A stretch of 64,000 nt of DNA from CALECP01 sp964389925 (lineage in GTDB: Bacteria; Chloroflexota; Anaerolineae; Promineifilales; Promineifilaceae): assembly GCA_964389925.1 (NCBI GenBank), contig CAYMGE010000022.1, positions 3,656-67,655 of the forward strand, written 5' to 3'. Below, one piece after another: positions 15,949-25,909 of this stretch (within the stretch, counting starts at the first letter, position 1; every line of letters starts with the position of its first letter). The notes below the pieces were generated by a model. It did no database searches. It saw only the letters and a list, made by a program, of their open reading frames with translations, and was not told the origin of the DNA. The position numbers were made by a program, and so were the translations under genes.

Positions 15949-17541
15949 ATGAATACCCTACTCACAAACGGAAAATTTTACACAATGGATGCGGTGCAGC
16001 CTTTTGCGACCGCTATCGCAATACGTGACGACAAAATTGAGGCAATCGGCGATGAGCGCACACTGCGTCTTCTGCTCGATGGCAACTTTGAGCAGGTTGA
16101 CTTAGGCGGCCGCTGCGTCGTGCCGGGCTTGGTCGATGCCCACGTTCACTTTGAACATTTTTCTCTGACGTTGCAACGTGTCAATCTCGACGAGGCAAGC
16201 TCGTTGGGCGAGGTGTTGCAGCGGATTGAATCGGCCGCCCAAACCCTACAAGCAGGCGAATGGCTGCAAGGTTGGGGCTGGTCACAAGACGCATGGGACA
16301 GTCGCCAATTTCCCACCGCCCAACAGCTTGATGCCATTGTGCCGCACAACCCCGTCTTTCTGAAGCACAAAAGCGGTCATGCAGGCTGGGCAAATACCCC
16401 CGCACTGCGTTTGGCAAACATAGACATGGCGACCAGCGATCCCGACGGAGGCAGTATTCTACGCAACGAAATGGGTCGGCCGACCGGTATCCTGTTTGAA
16501 ACACCCGCCATGCAGCTTGTCGCCCAACACATTCCCGCGCCATCGGCCGAGCAGCTTGTCGCGGCGATGCGTGCGGGACAACAGTACTGTTGGGAAGCCG
16601 GCCTGACGGGGCTGCACGACTTTGACGGCCGAAGCTGTTTCCGCGCCCTGCAAACCCTCAAACAGCGCGGTGAGTTGGGATTGCGCTTTGTCAAAAATAT
16701 CCCGTCTGCGCTGGTTGAAGAGGCGGTTGGTGTCGGATTAAAGTCTGGCTTCGGCGATGAGTGGCTACGAATTGGCGGGATCAAGATGTTTGCGGACGGC
16801 GCATTGGGGCCGCGCACTGCGCTGATGATTCAGCCATACGAAGGCGAGCCGTACAATCGCGGGATTGCCGTGCTGGAAAAAGAGGAGATGATGCGCGTTG
16901 CCCATCTCGCCTATCCCAATCAGCTGAGTCTCACAACGCACGCTATCGGCGATCAGGCCGTTCACGACGTGCTGGATGTCTATGAATCCCTCCGCAACGC
17001 AAACTATGCGAGCCATCCACACACGCCCAATCGCATCGAACACGTTCAAATTTTCCATCCGGCCGATAAAGCGCGGCTGGCGCAGCTTGGCATTGTCGCG
17101 TCCATGCAGCCGATCCACGCCACGTCAGATTATCAGATGGCAGACCGCTATCTGGGCGAACGGGCGCAGTATAGCTACGCGATCAAGACGATGCTCGACA
17201 CGGGCGCGACCGTTGTATTTGGCTCAGATGCCCCTGTTGAGAAGATCGACCCGCTGCTCGGCATCCATGCGGCCGTCACACGCCAACGCGCCAATCATCA
17301 GCCAGAGGGCGGCTGGTATCCTGACCAACGCTATACAGTACATGAAGCGATCTATGCCTTCACCATGGCGGCCGCCATCACATCGAGTCAACAAGCGCAG
17401 CAAGGCTCAATCAGTGCGGGCAAGCTCGCCGATCTGACGGTATTTGACACAGACATCTTTGAGATGCTCGGCAATGAGCTGCTAGATGTAGGAATCGCTG
17501 GTACAATAGTTGGGGGTGAATTCAAACATCGGACATTCTAA
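15949..17541 (+). CDS. YtcJ-type amidohydrolase
   Basis: This 530-residue member of the amidohydrolase superfamily (COG1574/YtcJ) has the metal-binding VDAHVHFEHF near residue 65. GGIKMFADGALGPRTA lies near 280, LTTHAIGDQA near 328, NRIEHVQIF near 361 and FGSDAPVE near 424. These match the five metal and active-site regions of cytoplasmic metal-dependent hydrolases that cleave C-N bonds. The substrate is unknown. It lies 4 bp after the DUF255 gene with no separate promoter visible. Confidence 0.92.
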   Translation: MNTLLTNGKFYTMDAVQPFATAIAIRDDKIEAIGDERTLRLLLDGNFEQVDLGGRCVVPGLVDAHVHFEHFSLTLQRVNLDEASSLGEVLQRIESAAQTLQAGEWLQGWGWSQDAWDSRQFPTAQQLDAIVPHNPVFLKHKSGHAGWANTPALRLANIDMATSDPDGGSILRNEMGRPTGILFETPAMQLVAQHIPAPSAEQLVAAMRAGQQYCWEAGLTGLHDFDGRSCFRALQTLKQRGELGLRFVKNIPSALVEEAVGVGLKSGFGDEWLRIGGIKMFADGALGPRTALMIQPYEGEPYNRGIAVLEKEEMMRVAHLAYPNQLSLTTHAIGDQAVHDVLDVYESLRNANYASHPHTPNRIEHVQIFHPADKARLAQLGIVASMQPIHATSDYQMADRYLGERAQYSYAIKTMLDTGATVVFGSDAPVEKIDPLLGIHAAVTRQRANHQPEGGWYPDQRYTVHEAIYAFTMAAAITSSQQAQQGSISAGKLADLTVFDTDIFEMLGNELLDVGIAGTIVGGEFKHRTF

Positions 17542-17620
17542 ATCTAAAAAGGGTGTATTTTTTTGACGGCTACTCCCTCTGTATAGTTGAACGCAACGAA
17601 ACTCAGAGGAGAGTAGCAGT

Positions 17621-20600
17621 ATGTTTACACGCAAGATCGGTTTGTTTTTGATGGCAATTTTGGGCTTGGTCGCAATTCGGCCGACGCAAGCCAACAACAA
17701 CTTCAACTACGCAGAAGCACTACAAAAATCAATCTATTTCTACGACGCGCAGCGGTCGGGCGCGTTATCGGCCGATAATCGCGTCGAGTGGCGCGGCGAT
17801 TCGGGGCTAAACGACGGCGCAGATGTCGGGCATGATTTGACGGGCGGCTGGTACGATGCGGGCGATCACGTCAAGTTCGGCTTTCCAATGGCGGCAAGCT
17901 CAACGCTGCTGTCGTGGAGCGTCCTCGAATATGAAGCGGGGTACAGCCAGACGGGGCAGCTCGACTATGCACTCGACAACATTCGCTGGACGACCGACTA
18001 CTTTTTGAAGGCGTTCACGAACGACAATGCGGGGCAGTATGAATTTTATGGGCAGGTCGGGGATGGGAATTTGGATCATGGCTGGTGGGGATCGGCCGAA
18101 GTGATGCAAATGAGCCGCCCCTCCTTCAAAGTCGATACAAGCTGTCCCGGCTCTGATCTGACGGGTGAAACGGCTGCTGCACTTGCGGCCGCCTCCATCG
18201 TCTTCCGCGATGCTGGCGACACCCCCTACGCCGACCAACTCCTCACACAAGCGACAAAACTATACGACTTTGCCGACAACTATCGCGGCAAATACTCCGA
18301 CTGCATCACCAATGCCAGCGCGTTCTACAACTCGTGGAGCGGCTACCAAGATGAGATCGTTTGGGGCGCAATTTGGCTACACAAGGCAAACCTCGCCAAA
18401 GATGCCAGCTATGGCGACAGCTATCTCGCCAAAGCAGAAAGCGAATTTGGCGCGATGAGCGGACAAACAACTTGGACGCACGCATGGGATGATAAAGGGT
18501 ATGGCTCGCGCTTGCTCTTGGCAAAAGAGACGGGCAAATCAATCTACACATCCGTTACTGAGAATTGGCTCGACTTTTGGTCAACGGGCAATAATGGCAA
18601 CCGCGTCCACTATACGCCCGGCGGCTTGGCGTGGCTCGACACATGGGGATCGCTGCGTTATAGTGCGAATACTTCTTTTCTTGCCTTTGTCTACAGCGAT
18701 TGGCTGACGGCGACGGGTGGCGATGTAACAAAAGCGGCGACCTATCACGATTTTGCCGTCTCACAAATCGATTATATGCTCGGCGATAACCCGAATAATC
18801 GCAGCTACGTCGTCGGTTTTGGCAACAATCCACCGATCAACCCCCATCATCGCACCGCGCACGGCTCTTGGGCAGACAGCATCAGTTCACCAACCAACTC
18901 GCGCCACATCCTCTATGGCGCACTCGTCGGTGGCCCCGACCGCAACGACAACTACAGTGATGATCGCGGCGACTACATCACAAACGAAGTCGCCACCGAC
19001 TACAATGCAGGATTCACGGGCGCATTGGCGCGTATGGTGCAGGAATACGGCGGCACGCCACTGAGCGATTTTCCACAGCCTGAACAGCGCGACAACGAAC
19101 TTTTCCTCGAATCCTCTGTCAACTCACAAGGCAACGACTACATCGAAATAAAAACCTACGTCCACAACCAATCGGCATGGCCAGCCCGCATGGGTGACAA
19201 CCTCAAGCTGCGCTACTACTTCACGCACGCTGGCGGGAACGTTACGCTGCAAGCCCACTACAACCAATGTGGCAACGCGCCGACTTTGCACAACTACAGC
19301 GGCGACATTTATTATGCCGAAATCGACTGTGCGGGAACGCTGATTTATCCCGGCGGACAGGCACACTATCGCAAGGAAGTCCAATTCCGCATGACGGCGA
19401 GCGGCTGGGACAACAGCGATGATTGGTCGTTTGCCGATATGGACGGGCAGATGACGCTGTACGCCGACGACCACCTGATTTGGGGAACAGAGCCAGATGG
19501 GAGCCAGCCATTACCGACCAACACGCCTACGCCAATAGCAACAGCGACATTTGGTCCATCACCCACGCCAACCAATACGCCGCCACCCACCAACACACCG
19601 CTGCCAACTAACACACCACTCCCGACAAGCACGCCGGGTGCCGGTGCATGTAGTGTCGATTACGATGTGGTCAGCGATTGGGGCAACGGCTTCCAAGTCG
19701 ATTTGACGATTCACAACAACACGGGCAGCACGATTAACGGTTGGACATTGGCATGGGCATTTGACGGCAATCAGCAGATTACGGGGTTTTGGAATGTCGA
19801 TTGGAGCCAGAGCGGTGCGACTGTGACGGCGAGTGAGGTTGCCGATTGGAACGCCACGATTCCAAACGGTGGCTCGCTTTCGGGAATGGGCTTCACGGGC
19901 AGCTACAGTGGGGCGAACATTCCACCAACCCACTTCACATTGAATGGGATTGCATGTGGTGACGATGCACCTGCGCCGACAAACACGCCCATCCCGACCG
20001 ATATTCCGTCCACAAATACACCAGAACCAACCAACATTCCACCTACACCGACACCGATTGCGCCAACGGCAACACCTATCCCAACCAATACGCCAGAGCC
20101 AAGCGACATAGCGATTGAGGTTGCCGACTATGTTTTGACGGAAACCACGACGGTACCTGTGATGGCGACAGGGATGCAGAATGTGGGGGCGATTGAGTTA
20201 GTGATTGGGTTTGAGAGCGGGGTGGTTTCGGCCGATTCCTGCACCCCATCCTCCCAGTTCGACCTCTCGACCTGCAACATCCACAGCGACAGCGTGCAGC
20301 TTGTCCTAATCGACAGCGACGGCGTTAGCGGCGACGCAGCCCTTGTCGAGATCGAGTTTTCACCTGTCACCAATGATCGCAGTATCCCGCTGCCCATCAC
20401 CGTCAACACCCTAGCCAACACCGACGGGCAGCCTATCAGCGCAACGACAAGCAACGGCTCATTGACGACTGGCTCATCCGTGCTGGCTGGTGATGTCGAT
20501 TGCAGCAACACGATGGATATTGTCGATGCGCTCTACATTTTGCAATACACCGTTGGCGACCGCACAGGCGCAGCGTGTCCATTGCCATCCGGCACACTTG

Positions 20601-23332
20601 ACTTGGCGGCATGTGATGTCAACAGCAGCAATGCGTGTGATGTGGTTGATGCGTTGTTAGTGGTGCAGTGTTTGTCAGGAGGAAGCAACGTTTTGTGCGC
20701 CAATAGCCGCAGTGTCGTCAGTGCGCCGACAAATGCAGGCTTGCAGATGGGCGTGGAGACAATCGGCAATCGGGTTGATGTGGCTCTGTCGGCCGATACC
20801 ACCTTCAACGCTGCCACCTTCCACCTTGACTACGATAACACATTACTTGAACCCGCGACCTGCTCATTGGCAGACGGCGTAATGGGCGTTTGTAAATTAG
20901 ACGCTGGCGAAGTGCGCGTGAGCGTGGCGAGTGCGGCGGGCGTTTCGGCCGATGTCGCCGCCGTCCAATTCCACGTCATCGGCTCAGGCGCAGCGACGTT
21001 TGACCTATCCGCACCTGTGATGGGCAACGCAAATGGAGAAAACATGCAGACTCAACCTGTACAGGAAACGACCACAGTATCAACAGTACCAACCGCCGTC
21101 ACGCTTAGAGATTCCATTTCTTCAGGAAATGGAATCTCTTGGCTGGCGATCTTGTTCGTCGGATTAGCCGCGCTAACGTGGCGCACAAAATCGCGCATTT
21201 TGACATTTCTATTTGTTGCGGGGCTGCTCGGCGGTATTGTTCAACAGACATACGCGCATGGCTCGATGGAGAAGCCGATCAGTCGCAGCTTCAACTGCTA
21301 CCAAGAAGGGCCTGAAAGTCCTGACTCCGATGCGTGCCGCGACGCAATCACGATTAGCGAAAAGCAACAATTTTACGATTGGCATGAGGTCAATCAGCTT
21401 CCAGATGGCGATCACTTGGCGTTTGTGCCAGATGGTCAACTGTGTGGCGGTGGTCGCTCAAAATATGCCGGTTTGGATCAAAATCGTGATGATTGGGTTG
21501 CTAGCTATGTCTGGCCTGAGTCTGACGGCACGTATGAATTTCTCTACGATGCGTATGTTCCACACAGCACTGACTACTTTCAATTTTATGTCACGCCTAA
21601 TGACTATGATCCAACACAACCTCTAACGTGGGGCATGATGGAACCGTTCTGCACCATCAACGGTGATCCCGCAATTGTCGATGGCAATTACGTCATGTCA
21701 TGTGATTTACCAGCACGCACGGGTCGCCATGTCATCTACAACGTATGGCAGCGCGACGATAGCCCAGAGGCATTTTACTCTTGCTCCGATGTGATTTTTG
21801 TTGACGATGAGTCGCAGGTTCCAACGCCAACGCCGATTCCGCAACCGGGCGATTGTAATTCGGCCGAATGGCACCCCGTCGTCGTCTATGAATCAACCGA
21901 CTTGGCAACATGGGACGGCAAAGAGTGGCAAGCACAATACTGGACACGCGGTAATGAACCCGGAACACACAACGTTTGGGTGCAGATTGCGACGTGTGAT
22001 GGTGTACCAACGGCGACACCACCCGCGCCTACGGCAACTGCTCCTGCGCCAACCTCTACACCACCACCGCCAACCGCTACGCCTCAACCCAACACCGCCA
22101 TCGTGCGCGTTGCTGATCTGACGCTTGCACCACAGGAAACGGGGAACGCTGTCGCCAGCGGTGAAAATTGGCAAGGTGTTGGAGCGGCCTCACTGCGCGT
22201 CGATTTTGACACAGCCGTTGCCGAGGTCATTAGCTGTGATGCCGATCCCGACAACGTGTTTGATTTAGCAACCTGTAACGTTCAAAGTGACCATGTAAAC
22301 ATCAGCCTGTTAGCAACCAACGGTGTGAGCGGCGACAACGCGCTGTTCACGCTTGAGATGCGTGGCATTGGTACAAATGGGGAAAGCTCACCACTCGACG
22401 TGTCGGTGCAAACATTTAGCGACACCGATGGGCAAGCATTGAACGTCAGCGATGCGGATGGTGTACTTTCAATCGTCAACACCGTCACGGGCGATGTCGA
22501 CTGTAGCCAGTCACGAGACGCAGTTGATGCGCTGTTCATTTTGCAATACGATGTCGGAGCGCGAGGAGATTCTCAAGACTGTCCGCCACCTTCCCAAATG
22601 CTCTACTCACCTGCGTGCGACACAAATAGCGACAGCACGTGTGATGTCGTCGATGCGCTGTTTGTGATGCAGTGTATTGTTGGGATTGATAATGCGCTGT
22701 GTCCTACGGCGCGTGGCTTCTCAGTTGTGCCAGCGTTTGAGGGGGTCAAAACGATTGGGGACTTCTTCTGTGAGATTGGCGACGGGACGATTGAGACAGG
22801 GACAGAGAGGGTGCTGAACGCACGAACGGGTGGAACTGTTGAGATGAGCGTTAGGTCTGCGGAGGTTGGTGTGGCGGGTTCGGCCGAAATCCCCATCACG
22901 GCCAATATCCCAACTGACACTAACCTCGCCGCCGTCAGCTTTGCCCTCATCTACGATTCAACCGTCGCCAACGTCGAGCATTGCGCTGTTGCGGATGGGT
23001 TGTTTGGAACGTGTCGGGTTGAAGAAGAGCGCGTGTTGTTTAGCGTGATTGCGGTGGATGGTGTGAATAGCGTGGTTGATTTGGGGTCTGTGCGAGTTCA
23101 AGGTGTGGGGGCTGGGTCTGCCGAACTTGCGCTAGAGCTTGAGACGATGAGATCGGCCGATGCCACCCCACTTAACAGCACAACCACTAACGGCACGCTC
23201 ACCGTCAACGGTGCGCCCACCGCGATTGGACTGCAAACCGCTCTCGGCACACCCGCACCCACCTTGCTCGTCATCTTATCGCTGATCATCTTGTTGGGGA
23301 TGACAACGCTTTATCTGCGAGTACACGACTAA
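17621..23332 (+). CDS. Tandem fusion of a GH9 cellulase and an AA10 lytic polysaccharide monooxygenase
   Basis: A 1903-residue ORF. First half: signal peptide (1-25), GH9 endoglucanase (about 27-475; GGWYDAGDHVKFGFPMA), CBM3c-like module (about 484-626), Pro/Thr linker, CBM2 (about 677-783), linker, cohesin-like module (829-953), dockerin-like repeat pair (957-1020; GDVDCSNTMDIVDALYILQ), second cohesin-like module (1040-1140), and a membrane helix (about 1171-1187) ending WRTKSR. Second half: a signal-peptide-like segment (1192-1212, ending QQTYA), then His1213 opening an AA10 module (HGSMEKPISRSFNC, copper His in VPHSTDYFQFYVT), CBM5/12 (about 1410-1461), and again cohesin, dockerin (1624-1693), cohesin and a C-terminal membrane helix (about 1880-1898). 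ATG follows AGAGGAGAG. The two halves share one anchoring plan, as if two neighbouring genes had lost the stop between them. Substrate: cellulose and possibly chitin. Confidence 0.92.
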   Translation: MFTRKIGLFLMAILGLVAIRPTQANNNFNYAEALQKSIYFYDAQRSGALSADNRVEWRGDSGLNDGADVGHDLTGGWYDAGDHVKFGFPMAASSTLLSWSVLEYEAGYSQTGQLDYALDNIRWTTDYFLKAFTNDNAGQYEFYGQVGDGNLDHGWWGSAEVMQMSRPSFKVDTSCPGSDLTGETAAALAAASIVFRDAGDTPYADQLLTQATKLYDFADNYRGKYSDCITNASAFYNSWSGYQDEIVWGAIWLHKANLAKDASYGDSYLAKAESEFGAMSGQTTWTHAWDDKGYGSRLLLAKETGKSIYTSVTENWLDFWSTGNNGNRVHYTPGGLAWLDTWGSLRYSANTSFLAFVYSDWLTATGGDVTKAATYHDFAVSQIDYMLGDNPNNRSYVVGFGNNPPINPHHRTAHGSWADSISSPTNSRHILYGALVGGPDRNDNYSDDRGDYITNEVATDYNAGFTGALARMVQEYGGTPLSDFPQPEQRDNELFLESSVNSQGNDYIEIKTYVHNQSAWPARMGDNLKLRYYFTHAGGNVTLQAHYNQCGNAPTLHNYSGDIYYAEIDCAGTLIYPGGQAHYRKEVQFRMTASGWDNSDDWSFADMDGQMTLYADDHLIWGTEPDGSQPLPTNTPTPIATATFGPSPTPTNTPPPTNTPLPTNTPLPTSTPGAGACSVDYDVVSDWGNGFQVDLTIHNNTGSTINGWTLAWAFDGNQQITGFWNVDWSQSGATVTASEVADWNATIPNGGSLSGMGFTGSYSGANIPPTHFTLNGIACGDDAPAPTNTPIPTDIPSTNTPEPTNIPPTPTPIAPTATPIPTNTPEPSDIAIEVADYVLTETTTVPVMATGMQNVGAIELVIGFESGVVSADSCTPSSQFDLSTCNIHSDSVQLVLIDSDGVSGDAALVEIEFSPVTNDRSIPLPITVNTLANTDGQPISATTSNGSLTTGSSVLAGDVDCSNTMDIVDALYILQYTVGDRTGAACPLPSGTLDLAACDVNSSNACDVVDALLVVQCLSGGSNVLCANSRSVVSAPTNAGLQMGVETIGNRVDVALSADTTFNAATFHLDYDNTLLEPATCSLADGVMGVCKLDAGEVRVSVASAAGVSADVAAVQFHVIGSGAATFDLSAPVMGNANGENMQTQPVQETTTVSTVPTAVTLRDSISSGNGISWLAILFVGLAALTWRTKSRILTFLFVAGLLGGIVQQTYAHGSMEKPISRSFNCYQEGPESPDSDACRDAITISEKQQFYDWHEVNQLPDGDHLAFVPDGQLCGGGRSKYAGLDQNRDDWVASYVWPESDGTYEFLYDAYVPHSTDYFQFYVTPNDYDPTQPLTWGMMEPFCTINGDPAIVDGNYVMSCDLPARTGRHVIYNVWQRDDSPEAFYSCSDVIFVDDESQVPTPTPIPQPGDCNSAEWHPVVVYESTDLATWDGKEWQAQYWTRGNEPGTHNVWVQIATCDGVPTATPPAPTATAPAPTSTPPPPTATPQPNTAIVRVADLTLAPQETGNAVASGENWQGVGAASLRVDFDTAVAEVISCDADPDNVFDLATCNVQSDHVNISLLATNGVSGDNALFTLEMRGIGTNGESSPLDVSVQTFSDTDGQALNVSDADGVLSIVNTVTGDVDCSQSRDAVDALFILQYDVGARGDSQDCPPPSQMLYSPACDTNSDSTCDVVDALFVMQCIVGIDNALCPTARGFSVVPAFEGVKTIGDFFCEIGDGTIETGTERVLNARTGGTVEMSVRSAEVGVAGSAEIPITANIPTDTNLAAVSFALIYDSTVANVEHCAVADGLFGTCRVEEERVLFSVIAVDGVNSVVDLGSVRVQGVGAGSAELALELETMRSADATPLNSTTTNGTLTVNGAPTAIGLQTALGTPAPTLLVILSLIILLGMTTLYLRVHD

Positions 23333-23362
23333 CTTTTACACCTCCTTCCCATTATCCCAAAC

Positions 23363-23401
23363 GACTGCCTGTCATCATAGACAGGCAGTCGTCTGCTTTT
23401 T
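23363..23401 (+). terminator. Rho-independent terminator after the GH9/AA10 gene
   Basis: Stem GACTGCCTGTC (23363-23373) pairs with GACAGGCAGTC (23380-23390), followed by GTCTGCTTTTT. Confidence 0.85.
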
Positions 23402-23468
23402 CAGGAACAAATCATTGTTGACCCCGCGTTAGCTCGGAACACAAAACCGAAATAAAACATTAAACGGG

Positions 23469-23532
23469 TAAACGTAGTACGTGGTACGTGATGCGTATTT
23501 GGTCACGTACCACGTACCACGTACTACGTTTA
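23469..23532. repeat. Imperfect palindromic repeat of TACGTGG/CCACGTA units (family B)
   Basis: The left arm TAAACGTAGTACGTGGTACG and a right arm built of CACGTAC units ending CGTACTACGTTTA can form a long hairpin. It occupies most of the 323-bp space between two convergent genes; I see no gene there. Confidence 0.75.
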
Positions 23533-23576
23533 ATTTTTTAATGCTCAACAATTCCCGAAACAACCACCCCGAAGAA

Positions 23577-23650
23577 TGGATTCCTGCATACGCTGGAATG
23601 ACACCCTCAAAGTATTTGAAACACACCCAAATGATTTGAAACACACCCAA
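23577..23650. repeat. REP-like element plus TTTGAAACACACCCAA direct repeat (family C)
   Basis: GGATTCCTGCATACGCTGGAATGACA (23577-23603, shown here by its ends) is an imperfect hairpin repeated at 25802-25828. It is followed by two copies of TTTGAAACACACCCAA at 23616 and 23635. Confidence 0.75.
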
Positions 23651-23655
23651 TGTTT

Positions 23656-25641
23656 TTAGGGTGTGTAGGCGACTTCGATTTCTATGTCGCGGTCAAAGGG
23701 AAGTTCAAATAGGGCAGTTGTGCCATTGATTGTTGCGGTGGGGGTTGTGGTGGCGATAGTTGCCCCTGTCGGCACAGTGACATGAACGTGTGCGATCTCC
23801 ATTCTCGCACCGGCCTGTTTTTGCAATAGCAAGCGATACACACCGTTTTGCGCGACATGTTCTGGCAGCGTGTACTGATAGGTGTTAAGCAGACTCGTGC
23901 CAGAGGTGACGACGAAATAGTTGGCAAAGTGAGTGTGGGTCTCATCGGTGACAAAGGGCTGACCGTCAAACGATTCGCCTGTTAGGATAATGCTGCCCGG
24001 TGTCGGGTGTGCGCTACCTGTGACGAGGGTGCTGCCATCGGCCGTATACACCCGCACAAAATTATAAAAACACGCATCCAGCATATCCTGATAACGCAGT
24101 TGACCCGTATAGCGAGTGATGGGTTGGCAGGGTTCGTTGCGGCCTGCGCCTGTGTGATGATAGAGAATCGCTAAATCTGCTTCTTGTGAATCTAAGTTGA
24201 CCGAATACTCAATCTCTCGCTCAACGACTCCATTCGACTTGTTGTAGCCCATATTTGTATCGACGACGAGCAGAAAGTCGCTGTTGGCGGGTGGGGCGAC
24301 GCGACTTTCCCAGCCAAGTTCAGCAAGCTGGGCGGCGATGGCGGGATCGGCCGAGTAGATTTGCAAATGGCGCGTCTCAACCGCTTCAAGCATTGCATTG
24401 CCCATCGCCACCAAATCGAGTTGGGTCGGATCGGTCAACACGCGCTCTTGAATTGCCTTTGCCACATCACCGACAAACGACTTTCTATCGTCAAACCATT
24501 CGCCTGTCACCGTTTCTGGTGGATCCCAAGCGCGTCGCATCACGTCAACAACATTGCTACTATCAACCGTTTGCTCCAATTCTGGCACATACACGGCTCC
24601 CGTTCCAGAGAGCAGGATGCTGACAAACTGCTGATCGAGTGCGATCAGGCCGTCAAAGTCGGGGGTGTCGGGGTACTCTAGGTGATAGAGTTCGAGGATT
24701 TTTACGGCCGATGTCGGAAAATCAGGCCAGTAATTGGCATCCCGATAGAGCAGATATTGCAGATTCATGTAGCGCGTGAGCGGTTCGGGCGGCCAGTCAA
24801 GCAGCTCGCTGTTCTCTATTAGCCACGAGGTATCGACATCAGATGTGCGAAAATCAAGCGAAAGAATTTGCCCATTTGCCACGCGCAACGTTCCCACACC
24901 ACTAATAAAGCCGCCCGTCGCTCGTCGTTCATCGTCGTTTTGAATCAGCAAGAGATACTGTTTCTCGCCATCAACGCCCAGCAATGCAGGTAAAATCTGT
25001 CCAGCCTCAACCCCTTCATCCGCGAGAGGCAGATAAGCGTCTATTTGTGGGATAAATTGGCGAACCGCCCATGGTAGAGACTCTTTTGTTTCCAAGCCAG
25101 CCCAAACGGTTTGGATCGTCGCAATATCTGACTCGATCGCTTGCAACGATGATGATGCACCATCCAGCGTTGTTAGAGCTGAACTGATCGGTTCGCGCCC
25201 CAACTGTAGCGACTGCAATCCCGCTTCAATTGACGGTGCAAATTGTTCGCCCACTCGCGTTCCGGCATCCGCCAACTGCAAATACTCGCGTGCATCGGGC
25301 ATCAATTCCCCAACCTCAGGCAGCCAGCCGAGATAGGGTGTGAGCCAGAGCAGCGGCTCGACCTCCGCTTGCAAATCAACCACATCAACCCGCACATCAC
25401 GCACCAGTTGAGCCGTAGCAGCCGGGTCGGCATTGGTCAGCCCGTCGGCCGCCAGTGTTTCAAATTCAGCTTGCGTCTCTTGCAATGAGAGGGCGATTTG
25501 ATAGAGTCGCCAACCTTTTAGGCTAAAATAGCTTGTTACTAGACAGAGGAGGGTAAATAAGATCAGTAGAATGGACAGACGGCGGCGTTTTGATTTGTTC
25601 ACAGCGCGAATTATAGATGATAGAAAAGCATTGTCTGTCAA
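23656..25641 (-). CDS. DUF4012 membrane-anchored protein
   Basis: This 661-residue protein has a basic N-terminus followed by a membrane helix (about 20-42, LSILLILFTLLCLVTSYF) and a large extracytoplasmic part. The segment LLGVDGEKQYLLLIQNDDERRATGGFISGVGTL near residue 215 is the signature of DUF4012. The family occurs in Chloroflexota, Actinomycetota and CPR bacteria, often near polysaccharide genes, and resembles LytR-CpsA-Psr-associated proteins; its function is unknown. The protein stands alone, convergent with the GH9/AA10 gene and divergent from gyrA. Confidence 0.85.
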   Translation of the reverse strand: MTDNAFLSSIIRAVNKSKRRRLSILLILFTLLCLVTSYFSLKGWRLYQIALSLQETQAEFETLAADGLTNADPAATAQLVRDVRVDVVDLQAEVEPLLWLTPYLGWLPEVGELMPDAREYLQLADAGTRVGEQFAPSIEAGLQSLQLGREPISSALTTLDGASSSLQAIESDIATIQTVWAGLETKESLPWAVRQFIPQIDAYLPLADEGVEAGQILPALLGVDGEKQYLLLIQNDDERRATGGFISGVGTLRVANGQILSLDFRTSDVDTSWLIENSELLDWPPEPLTRYMNLQYLLYRDANYWPDFPTSAVKILELYHLEYPDTPDFDGLIALDQQFVSILLSGTGAVYVPELEQTVDSSNVVDVMRRAWDPPETVTGEWFDDRKSFVGDVAKAIQERVLTDPTQLDLVAMGNAMLEAVETRHLQIYSADPAIAAQLAELGWESRVAPPANSDFLLVVDTNMGYNKSNGVVEREIEYSVNLDSQEADLAILYHHTGAGRNEPCQPITRYTGQLRYQDMLDACFYNFVRVYTADGSTLVTGSAHPTPGSIILTGESFDGQPFVTDETHTHFANYFVVTSGTSLLNTYQYTLPEHVAQNGVYRLLLQKQAGARMEIAHVHVTVPTGATIATTTPTATINGTTALFELPFDRDIEIEVAYTP

Positions 25642-25770
25642 GATTAGAGAAAAGTTTAGGCAGTCTGTTGATTGCGTGTTGTGGGCTGGTGATATACGGT
25701 TAGCAATTGCGTATAGCAGATTGATTTTATAGAACTAAATAGCTAACATTGACTATTTCAAATCAAGGTG

Positions 25771-25828
25771 GGTTTCATTTCAGTTGGTGTGTTTCGGGAA
25801 TTGGATTCCTGCCTCCGCAGGAATGACA
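25771..25828. repeat. Dispersed repeat copy (family C)
   Basis: GGTTTCATTTCAGTTGGTGT..TTCGGGAA is followed by the hairpin ATTCCTGC-CTCC-GCAGGAAT. The first part recurs at 52285-52314 and the second at 23577-23603. It lies upstream of gyrA. Confidence 0.8.
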
Positions 25829-25909
25829 GTTTCAAACGAATTGAAACTCACCCCCAATCAAGTTAAGCAGTGAGCTTTCTTTGAAGGAGCTTCGTTGCTG
25901 GATACATAG

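Noticed and set aside
21199..23332. Independent LPMO gene starting at an internal TTG near 21204
   Set aside because: No ribosome-binding site precedes it and the frame is continuous with the GH9 half. It is kept as one ORF, though reinitiation cannot be excluded.
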